From the NCBI GenBank assembly GCA_021209875.1, contig JAGYVD010000007.1:2170001-2234000 (forward strand): a stretch of DNA of 64,000 nucleotides, read 5' to 3'. Origin of the DNA: Rosellinia necatrix. Lineage: Eukaryota > Ascomycota > Sordariomycetes > Xylariales > Xylariaceae. Within the stretch, counting starts at the first letter, position 1. Every line of letters starts with the position of its first letter. The notes under the pieces were generated by a model. It had not been told where the DNA came from. It searched no databases and was given only the letters and a program-made list of their open reading frames with translations. Positions 23,852 to 33,864 of the stretch are shown here, piece after piece. Position numbers and translations under genes: made by a program.

Positions 23852-25614
23852 ATGGCGCCACATGCCGAGCTAGGTACCGGCACTGCGTACGGGAACGGAC
23901 ACGCCCTTAACGGCCCAAGCGCGTCCGCATTCGCAAGCAAGGAGGACGTCTTTATCGTAGACTCTCCCAATGTGACCTACACGGACAGCGAGATCCGATC
24001 GAAGTACACCTACCGAACTACGAGCGTCGCTCGGGGTGCTGATGGCAAGTATGTTGCCACGCCTAAGGAGACGCTCTATAACTTCAAGGTCGACCGCAAA
24101 ATACCCAAGACAGGAGTGATGTTGGTGGGATGGGGAGGCAACAACGGCACCACTGTGACCGCCGGCATTATTGCTAACCGTCGAGGTCTAGTGTGGGAAA
24201 CTAGAGAGGGGCCCCGTGCTGCTAATTACTATGGCTCCGTCCTGATGGGTTCTACTATGAAGCTCGGCACTGATGCTCACACTATGCAAGATGTCAACAT
24301 CCCTTTTCATGACGTCCTACCCATCGTCCATCCCAACGACCTCGTCGTTGGCGGATGGGACATTAGTGGCATGGACCTTGCTGCGGCCATGGATCGCGCC
24401 GCCGTGCTCGAACCCACCCTGAAGGCACAAGTCAAGAAGGAAATGAGCCAAATGGTCCCGCTCCCTAGCATCTACTATCCCGATTTCATCGCTGCCAATC
24501 AGGAGGATAGAGCCGACAATGTGCTGCCAGGGAGCAAGGCTTGTATGGCTCATGTTGAGAAAATTCGCCAGGATATTCGGTATGTCTCCGTAATATCCCT
24601 ACTCTTATCAAATACTCACTCGTGCGTGATATAGTGATTTCAAAACTCAGAACAATCTTGACAAAATCATTGTCCAATGGACAGCCAACACCGAGCGCTA
24701 TGCGGATATTATTCCTAATGTGAATGATACCGCGGAGAACTTGCTGAAAGCCATTGAGGATGGCCACGAGGAGGTGTCGCCTTCGACTGTCTTTGCTGTG
24801 GCCTGCATCCTCGAGAATACGCCCTTTATTAATGGCTCTCCCCAGAACACTTTTGTGCCGGGTGCTATTGAACTTGCCTCAAAGCACGGTGCTTTCATCG
24901 GCGGCGATGACTTCAAGTCTGGGCAGACGAAGATGAAGTCGGCTTTGGTTGACTTTCTCATCAACGCAGGAATTAAGCTCACTTCAATCGCGAGTTACAA
25001 TCACCTCGGCAACAATGACGGCAAGAACTTGAGTTCCCAGAAGCAATTCCGCTCCAAGGAGATTTCTAAATCTAACGTTGTTGACGACATGGTTGAGGCT
25101 AACACCGTTCTATATAAGAAAGGAGAGCACCCGGACCACACCGTTGTCATCAAATACATGCCAGCTGTCGGCGATAACAAGCGTGCCCTCGATGAATACT
25201 ACGCCGAGATCTTTCTCGGTGGACATCAAACTATCTCGTAAGTTCAAGCGCACCCAGAGTTGTTGCCCTTAATTAAAATGTACTCTACTGATCTGTCTAC
25301 GATATAGTATCTTCAATGTCTGCGAAGACTCACTACTAGCCTCGCCACTCATTATTGACCTGGTCCTCGTGACTGAGATAATGACACGTATTCAATGGCA
25401 AGCTTGCGGTTCAGAGGCCACTGATGATGAATTTAAGGGCTTCCACAGCGTCCTCAGCATTCTCTCTTATATGCTCAAGGCACCGCTTACGCCACCCGGC
25501 ACCCCTGTTATCAACGCGCTCGCTAAACAGCGTGCTGCGCTGACAAACATCTTCCGTGCTTGTGTCGGCTTGGAGCCCGAGTCGGATATGACACTCGAAC
25601 ACAAACTGTTTTAA
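23852..25614 (+). CDS. INO1: Inositol-3-phosphate synthase
   Basis: Cytosolic enzyme that converts glucose 6-phosphate to 1D-myo-inositol 3-phosphate with NAD+ as bound cofactor, the first step of inositol and phosphatidylinositol synthesis. Exons 23852..24579, 24635..25237 and 25308..25614 join in frame to 545 aa, the usual length. The NAD-binding loop [13 protein letters not shown] is at 93-105. Other family blocks are the segment around [11 protein letters not shown], the central [16 protein letters not shown], the catalytic-region [14 protein letters not shown], and the C-terminal [18 protein letters not shown]. Introns are 55 and 70 nt (GTATGT and GTAAGT donors). A pyrimidine-rich leader with a CCT repeat (about 23493-23525) precedes the gene, often seen for strongly expressed fungal genes. 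All conserved blocks are present. Confidence 0.98.
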
Positions 25615-26240
25615 GAGATGGTCTCCTTAATACATTGACGTTTGATGCCTATTTAACCGACGGTGGCATCGTGGCGTTTGGGATGATACCATACTGAGGT
25701 ATCGCCATTTTCCATTCCATCTATACTGCTGCGGCAGATTGTTCAACCCCATTATTATACAACTATGGACTTCAACAGCCTAGTGATTTTTTCGTAGCAA
25801 TTATCAATATATATCCTCGTGATCAGCTTGAACCTTTGACTTCATGCGTTATGTGCATGTGTGCCGCAACTATGTCGGCGATATTTTTCTAAAATGTAGA
25901 GAAGCGAGCTATTTTTGGTTGTAATTGATTTATTTACCATCCCTAGTGGCAGTGAGCTTGAGCCCGATGGGCCTACTCAACCGAGGCCGAGCCTGCCCTA
26001 TAACGCCACGCTATGCTAAATCAAAGCGAATCTCGAGAACCAAAAGCCGAACAGATGTCCTCGTACCGGCCCGCCAAGCGCGCAACTTCAGGGTTCCCTT
26101 TTCTCTTGGGCCCTCTTATGCTATCATATAATTAAAAAAAAAAAAAGGCAACAGCATAGCCTACAATATACATAATAAGACCGATGGGACATGGTAGCGA
26201 GTGAGCGAGTGGATGAATGCGTGAGTGCGTGAGTGTACAT
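25615..26240. other. Convergent 3' spacer
   Basis: Lies between the 3' ends of INO1 and the membrane-protein gene. It contains an A run near 26131-26143 and GAGT/GAGC repeats at about 26196-26235. No gene seen. Confidence 0.5.
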
Positions 26241-29200
26241 CTATAGCCAGGCGCGCCTAGAGCTAAGGCGCTTGTAGCTCTGCCCGTAGGGGCCGTAGTC
26301 GTGGCCGAGGAGGTCGGCGCCGCTGCTGCTGGCGGCCCTGCTGTGATGATGGTGATAGTGATGGCGGTGGAGGGGCTCGCGGCCGGCGGCGGCCTCGAAG
26401 TAGTAATGGTTGGCGCCGGGGACGTAGCCGACGCGCCAAGGGACGGCCATCTCGCGGGCGTCGGGGCCGTGGCCGCAGGCGCCGGCGATGGCGCGGGACG
26501 GCGGGGAGTTGACGGCGAGGGCGAACAGGTTCTGCGGCTCCGTGTAGTCCGTCACGAGGCCCCTGGCCGCCTTGAGCATCCCCCCCACCACCTCCTGCCC
26601 GGCCGCCGCCACCACCGTAAATCCCCGCCTGCTGCTGTCGCTCCTCCTCGCCGTCGCTGTCGATGGCGGGGGACGGGAAGCCTTTGATCGGCTCGTCGAC
26701 ATCGCCGCGCGGGAAGGGGAACAAGGGGGAGAAGGGAGAAGGGGGTACCCTGGACGAGGGGGGACCGCGAGGAAGCGCGGAGACAGCTTGGGTCGGTGCC
26801 GGCTACGAGATAGAGCAGACAGAGCGCGTTCAGGAGGAAGGTGAGGCCCAAGATGGGGTAGAAGATGACCTGCCAAGCGGCGGTGTGAGCCGAGGTGTAC
26901 TGCTGCGTCTGTACCTGGGCGTGAAAGCGCTCGTAGACGCCGCCGGGGATGATTTGATTATTGCCGAGTGGGTGGGTCCATCCTGGGAAGAAGGTGCTGT
27001 CGATCGAGCTGACCACGATGGTGCTCGAAGCGAGCACGGCGAGTGCTTCGGCCATGGAGGGGAGCCGCGGGTCAAGGGTAGCGTTGCCGCTAAGGATCAG
27101 GTTCGTCAGGATCCGCGCGTTGCTCGCGTTGTTGTTCTGCGTGCCGCCGTTCAGGTTGATGGCAAGCCCCCACTCCTTGGCGAGCCCGCGCCAGTCCCCG
27201 GACGGCTCCGGCGGGACCGGGGACGGGTTCGTGCGCCAGTACGCGTTCGGATCGGACACGTCCTCACAGTGCGCTTTCATGTGCCCGCCTGACGTCCCCG
27301 AAAGGTCGAAGGCCGTTGAGCACTTCGGCGTTACCCAGGACCGGAGGTCACAGAGCGTGTAGTCAGTTAGGTTGGTGTTTTTGGCGAGTACGTATAGCGA
27401 TTCGGCGTACTGCGACGAGGCGTGGGTTAGGATGTTGAAATCCGCGGGATACTGCAGTTTCTGTTAGCACGACTTCGCATCTTGGTGTTGGGCTGTAGCT
27501 ATGAGTGTGGTAGGACGCACTAGAGGGAATACCGGCGGCAAGCGACCGTATTTCTTGCCCCATCTAAAGAAGTCGTCAAGAACGGTTTTATTTAGCCAGT
27601 TCGTTTCTGACGCAGTGGGTATGTCATTCCACCAGCCCTCCTTTCCGATTAGCTGACCTGGAATGGTGGTATTCTCCGTTTGTGCGTTTGGCCACTCTGT
27701 ATAGATAAGGGGCGCTATCTCGTCCTTTTTTACATTGGCACACATCACATTGACGACCGGGGATACTACACTTGCCCGGATGGAATATTCTCCCAGGCCT
27801 AGAAGCTCGCTCGGCTGAAGGATGCCGTTGATGGGGTCCGTCGCTGCCGCATAGACCCCAGGGTGCGGCATGGCAAGTGTCACGTTGTTGACGACCCGGT
27901 TGTACCGGTTGAAGTTAGTCGAAACGTCGCCGTACTCTGTCTCAATCCATGACGAGTCCATCGTGGTGTTGTCATACAAATTATGCTTTGCAATGGGTCG
28001 GTCAGAAAGTTGGCTCGTGGTCGAGTTTTTGTTTTGGTGTATGTCGTCCCATTCCGCCCTGAATAAGAATCGTGTTAGTGGGCTTCTGGAGGCCGTGACG
28101 GGTGCTAGCTTATATTAACACGTACATAAACGCAGTAAAGCTATGGTATGCTATGGAGCTGTTAGCCAATTTCAAACACATCGGGAAACGTTTTGGCGTT
28201 TGATAGTTGGCTCACATTGACCAGAGAATACGACGTCCAAACAAGCTATTGGTGCATGTTCGGCGTCAAGGCCCCTGAGGGGAATCTGACAGGTTTTCCC
28301 TACATAAATCGGGTTGCCATACGACGTCTTCACTAGACCTTGCAACTCACGCGTGGCCCATGCTTGACGTTTTAGTTTTGGGCTGACCACTGTGACATGA
28401 GGTCAGTGACTGCCGTAATGAACGCGGTCTATAGGCAATCTTAATGCTTTTACAGCGTCGTTTTAATTCCAAACGCTGTTACTGGGGCGCTGTGTACGAC
28501 CATGAAGTGAAAGAAATAGTGCAGATCACCACTTACTAGCATCCGACGCTGTGGTGTAGAACAGAGCGCATATGGTGGCGGTCAATGTCAATGCGCCGAG
28601 GAACGTAGTCGCAGCGTTCGGGATTCCCTCCCAGTAGGTGAGGAGCGAACCGGGTTGCTGTGTGGAATTAGTTAGTTGGAGAGGTGATGGTATTTAAGGC
28701 GGCCGGGCCTTGAACTAGTTTTGGTGACTTACGATTACCCAGTTTCTCATCGTCATCTCTGCTAGGGTCATACCTTTAGATGACCTACTGAAGGCTCTCC
28801 TAGTCAACACTTGGCCTAAGACGGCTACAAATACTGTAACAAACGACAACTCGATGGTTTTGGCGGCGAGAGTGGCGAGCAGGGTTGCCGTTGGAGGTGT
28901 GAGCTGTACGCCGTATCCCGTCGAAACGCTTCTCCCGTACTGCGGTTGGAGAATTGAGACGACAAGCCAGAGCGCACTGAACCCGGTAGAGTAGAGAGAC
29001 AAAGCTATAAGCGTGACGTATAGCCAACTCCAACGCTTGATGTAGACATCTCGTCTCGCGTAGCAGCCGAAGTTTGCCTTGGCTAAGAAATAGGTCAACA
29101 CTGGTCCCCACAGAGAAATGCGGTGGGCTTGGGGACTGACGTACGATATTGCGGGGACAAGTCGTCTGCATCACCGTCGTCTTCGCTGATCATAATGCCC

Positions 29201-29691
29201 GGCGAGGGCATCGCGTTGTACATGACCGACATGGGGATCGATTCGGCTGCGGTGTGCGTGGGAATAATGGCTGCACTTCTCCTGGCGTTGACATTTGCGA
29301 CTGGCGGAATAGTACTCTGTTCCATAGCTGACAGCGTACTCGAACCCCCCCGAACCGAATGTAGAGTAGACTGCTGTTCGAGCTGGCGGGAATGGGAATC
29401 ACTCGCATTATTGGTCACGGGAGCTGATTCTGCGCTTCCGGAGTAAGACATGCCGGACTGTGATGGAGGCTCCCGTATCGTAGGCGACACATCGTTGAGG
29501 GACTCTGGCGTATAAAATACCGAAGAAGCTCGCCGCCTCATCGAGATGCCGTCGTCATTGTCGTCACCAGTCGGCGACCTAGCGAATTCCGTACTATGTC
29601 TTGCTAGATCTGGCCCGTGATTCTGCCACGGCGTGAATACCGATGGCAATAAGTAGGCTTCCCTTTCGCTCTGGGACGACCTTGACTCCAT
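26241..29691 (-). CDS. Multi-exon integral membrane protein, unknown function
   Basis: Eight exons fit in one frame: 29145..29691, 28733..29082, 28537..28657, 28216..28389, 28126..28150, 27521..28058, 26807..27451 and 26241..26570 (predicted 909 aa). The N-terminal 180 residues are a disordered Ser-rich cytoplasmic region. Next come three or four hydrophobic segments (WLYVTLIALSLYSTGFSALW; ATLLATLAAKTIELSFVTVF; AATTFLGALTLTATICALF), then about 450 mostly hydrophilic residues with several N-glycosylation sequons, then a last hydrophobic segment (VIFYPILGLTFLLNALCLLY) before a cytoplasmic tail beginning GLVTDYTEPQNLFALAVNSP. This layout suggests a large extracellular loop, as in a sensor or adhesin, but the function is unknown. 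Two junctions are uncertain: the first acceptor (29083 or 29101) and the last intron, where the sequence is GC-rich and three reading frames are open. The other introns show good GT/AG sites, several with CTAAC branch points. Confidence 0.75.
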
Positions 29692-31366
29692 TTTCCCCGT
29701 GTTCGTCTCCGTCTCCGTCTCCGTCCCCGTGCCCTATAACTCGACGACTGGTGTTCCTAATAAGTTGTCTCTTTAGGGTTGCATCAACCCCCAACCCTGT
29801 GGTCAAGTCCCTTATAGTAAGTCAGTCAGTTGGCCTCGAAGACTGTAGGTATATGTGCCAAGGTAGGTTACGAAGTAGGGATGGACGAACGAGCGGGACG
29901 AGGGAGAACAGCGAGGAGACCAGACCCCCTACCAGATAAAATAGAAAGCCGAGGTGCCACGAGGCTGGGACACCCTCACAACTCAGCTCGATCTTGATGG
30001 AGCAGCCCATGTATGTAGTCAAATACATAGTTGTCTCTACTTATGCACCCTCACCCACGGCACGCATTTGGCGGAGCCGTAACCTAGGTAGTTCTTGCTG
30101 ACGGCCAGGATGGTCTCCGATGTGGCTGGCGCCGATCGCTAGGTTAGTTTGTTCAGTGCCCTAGCATAGCATTTGGATCTGTCAACTCGCATGATCCTTC
30201 GATACATATGTACGACTGTATGCACAACCCGGACTGTATGTATGCACAGGCAAATCCGGATTATTGGTTGTTTGCATGCCGTGTCACATAGTGCGGGGCG
30301 CCGTCGGACGAGCCGAGCTCTGGTCGAATTGGCTAACCCTACCTGCTACTTGCCTACCTCTGTGCATCATGAGGTATGCACTTACGTATAACTACCGGTA
30401 TTAGACTGGTATAACCCGGGGCTCTTTCCCCGAAACTGGCTTCTCCTGGGGCACGGCATGTCACGGCATGGCACAGCATGTCTGTATCAAATCCAATTGA
30501 GCCAACATCGGCCGTCTTCGTGTGTGGTCCCAGTAGGACGTGGGCCGCTTACAGCTGTGCATCGGATATACTTGACAAGATAACGTGGTCGCCATGTAAT
30601 TTGAGACCTAAGTACTCAGTACCTAAGATGCCTAGACTCGCCTACCTTAGGCTAAGTAGCCTGCGTCCTGAAACCTCTTGCATGTCCCTCCGGCAATCGG
30701 CTTTTTGTGCACTTATCAACACATGGCCCAAGCCACCTACCTAGGGAACAAGCCAATGGCAGAAAATACAGCACGGTTTGCGACATGGATGTGCTCGGTT
30801 TGGAGTAGTCGTTGCCACTATTAGATACGCCATACAGCTCTGGTCTGGGCACCTCACTAGTCTTCAATTTGTCTATGGTGAGTCGTGACAGCATCGCCTC
30901 AATGATCCTTAGCAGACCCACTTATTTCTATAGAAGCTGGTGATGAGGTTGGCAAAGATACCTACCTAGGGTTTCTAATAATAACATCTCTTGTAAGAAC
31001 TCATAAGCCCGCTTTTATTGACGATACAAATTATCTTTAGTTTCCTTAGAGAACGGGTCACGAACATATACTGTAAATCTAGAAGTGGCTACAGACCAGT
31101 GCCTCGGGTCAGTGACGCTATGCCATGTAAATATCTAGAATTTGACGTAGCTAGCTAGAGATCGACGGGAGCCACCCGGAATGGCCTGCTGCAATGTAAC
31201 GCATCAACCCGCATCAAGCGCTTGAGCCGTCTTCGCTAAAGCTAAGAATGTTGTCTCTGCCCCGCGCATGATAGCTACGATAAGAACCGGCTTCCGATCC
31301 TTCGACATCTCCTGGAAGTTATTATTCCGATTCGTTAGGATCACGCGTAGTAGGCAAATCGAAAAT
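29692..31366. other. Divergent promoter spacer
   Basis: Shared upstream region of the membrane-protein gene (minus) and the AKR-RidA gene (plus). A (GTCTCC)n-like stretch sits at about 29705-29730, inside the start of the former gene's 5' leader. No further gene recognised. Confidence 0.5.
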
Positions 31367-33050
31367 ATGGAGCGAATCACGATTGGTGGGGATGTTTTGA
31401 TTCCTCGCATCGTCTCGGGGCTGTGGCAGCTTGCGGGCCAGGATGAGAAAATTGATCTCGACGCGGCCGCTCGCACGATGGAGCAATTAACAACTTCGGA
31501 ATTCAACTGCTTTGATATGGCTGACCACTATGGGGATGCTGGTAAGATATATTACGATATATTGTCAGTCGAGCCATCCGCCTTAACCCGCCACTAACGA
31601 TAGTGGTGAAGAACTCGTCGTAGGCAGGTTCCACGCCACGTCTTCTCGGGGTTTGGTTGCCTTTACGAAGTGGTGCCCGCTTGAAAATGGTGTCAAGTCG
31701 TTCGAGGCAGCTCAAAACGCGGTTGATCTTGCGCTCCAAAGGATGGGACAGAAGCAAATTACGCTGATGCAATGTTGGTTACCCCAGGCCCTACTCTCAC
31801 CAGTCCCTGCATGCGTAATTCGCTTATCGCGTGTACAGGATGGCTTTTTTTTTTTTTTTTTTTAGTACACGTAAGCTGATACCCGGGTGCAGATCATATC
31901 TGGGATTACTCAGACGATACATATTGGCATAATTTCGTCCATCTCCGCACTTTGCAGCAACAGGGAAAAATCAAACATATCGGTGTCACAAATGTTGATG
32001 CCGCTCATCTCGAATTGTTGATTGACACGGGCTTCAAGATTGCTACGAATCAGGTCTCCTGTTCCGTATTGGATCAACGCGTTGTACGCGGGAGATTGGC
32101 ATCTGTGTGCAAGAAGCATAAGGTGGGCGTGCTAGCCTACGGTACTCTCCTTGGGGGGGTTTCTCAGCGACAGATGGCTCGACCAACCCGAACCCCAAGC
32201 CGGCGGCGGCCTGAACCCAAGCCTTCGAAAGTATCTTCGATTCATTCGTGCTGCTGGGGGCTGGAGTCCCTTTCAAGGCATATTACGAGCTCTATCAACA
32301 ATCGCTCAGAAACATGGCGTCTCTATCGCTGCTGTTGCCACGCGATATGTCCTTGATATACCGGTAGTTAGTGCAGTGATCGTTGGTTGTCGGCTGTCAG
32401 CGGAGTCGTCTGTGTATGCCACGAAGAACCTCGAAGCGTTCTCGTTTTCTTTGACTGAGGACGACCATGGTCTCATTAAAAAAGCGCAGCAAGCTCTGGT
32501 AGACATCCCGGGCGACTGTGGTGACGAATACCGGCGACCGCCTTATCTAACGGCAGCGGGCGACCTCTCGGATCACATGAAAGAGCCGCGGAACGAGATA
32601 ATAGGCAAGGCTATTGCGGAGGGGAAGAGAATCGAGTACTGCACGGGCAGCCCGTGGGAGCCCATTGCCGGCTACTGTAGAGCAGTCCGCACGGATAACT
32701 ACATTTATGTTTCGGGAACGACGGCCAACTGTCCGCTGGGCATAAGTGGTATTCCGGCCCTTGGTGGTATTTCGGCTCGAAGCCAGACAGTTGCCATTCT
32801 GGACATTCTCAACCAAGCAGTGAAGGCCCTGGGTGGCACACTCTCCGATGTCGTGCGCACGAGAATCATGGTCAGGAACGAGGCGGATTGCGACGAGGTA
32901 AGTAGGGCACACGGCTGGATGTTCGAGTGCGCAGGCATTCGACCGTCTAATACTTTATTCGTTGCTCATTTAGTTGGAGACGAGTATCTTGTGGAAATCG
33001 AGTCAGAAGTTCGCCTTGGGTATAAGGAGCCCCTGCGCCTCTCACGTTGA
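31367..33050 (+). pseudogene. Aldo/keto reductase fused to RidA domain, frameshifted
   Basis: NAD(P)H-dependent aldo/keto reductase (AKR) followed by a RidA/YjgF (L-PSP) domain. Exons 31367..31541, 31612..31773 and 31893..33050. Ignoring one base, the product would be about 497 aa: AKR to about 345, RidA from about 357. The AKR catalytic set is visible: Asp and Tyr in MADHYGDA, Lys in FTKWCP, His in QYHIWDY (created by splicing). RidA blocks are IYVSGTTANCP and the region ending in YLVEIESEV. A run of seven G at 32153-32159 shifts the frame inside the conserved sequence AYGTLLGG/FLSDRWLDQPEP, so the gene as given is broken; a sequencing or assembly error in the homopolymer is equally likely, because nothing else is disrupted. 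Intron 1 uses the second AG after its branch point. Intron 2 contains T19 and a weak GTTGGT donor. Confidence 0.85.
31845..31863. repeat. Poly-T tract inside AKR intron 2
   Basis: Nineteen consecutive T upstream of the CAG acceptor; it may serve as an extended polypyrimidine tract. Confidence 0.9.
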
Positions 33051-33864
33051 TAATCCCTTGCATTGCATGCATTGATGGGTGGGATCGCACTCTCATCGAA
33101 CAGTTAGCCTAACGTACTTAACTCATATTTATCTACCTAGGTAATTAACCCGTACCTAACTAGAGGTAGGTACTTAGGTAGATAGATGGTTGGATACTGG
33201 AAACCATGGATAACTAACTTGGTTGGCACCAAGGTTGTTGGGGGCCTTGCGAGCTACCTCGCAAGGTACATATAACTAACTACCTAGGTACTTACCAAAG
33301 GTTAGGTACGCTTTGACCCTGGAAACCAATCACTTTAACCTAACCTTGGAAGTGTTTGTTGCTTAAATCTGCATACCTACCTACCTACCTAGGTAGGTAG
33401 GCTAGGTAGGTAGGTAGGTAGGTAGGTAGGTATGTAGCTGTCTAAGGTACTTCGTACAGCATGATTCATGTATAAGCGGCTCAGGCACTTGCAGTTGATA
33501 CACCTCAGGCACTCCAAATTAACTTAATCGGAGTTAACTACTACCTAGTATGCAGGTTGGTCTGGGGGGGTACACATACACATACATACATGCTCATGGA
33601 ATAGTGGGCTTAATGATGCAATAATGCGGGTATTAGGTTACGTGCAAGTCCCACCGAGGGTCCTATGGGATGCAGCTGTCGAGCAGCTGGTGCGAGCGGT
33701 CAGTTTAGGTGCTTGACACCCATCGGTACACGCGCGACGCGCCAAGTGAACATCAGGGCAAGACGTCGATAGTGTATGTAGTAGAGGACTGGAAGTGACG
33801 ACCCGACCCATGCAACCTGCGGAACCTTCCTTCCTCGTCGGTACCTTAGCAAATACCTTTAGGT
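33051..33864. other. Intergenic spacer with TAGG/CCTA tracts
   Basis: Dominated by TAGG/CCTA elements, longest at 33372-33436. It separates the AKR-RidA gene from the helicase and must contain the helicase promoter. No gene seen. Confidence 0.6.
33372..33436. repeat. (CCTA)n/(TAGG)n palindromic microsatellite
   Basis: Three to four CCTA units meet a longer series of TAGG units at CCTAGG; the two arms can pair. Confidence 0.9.
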
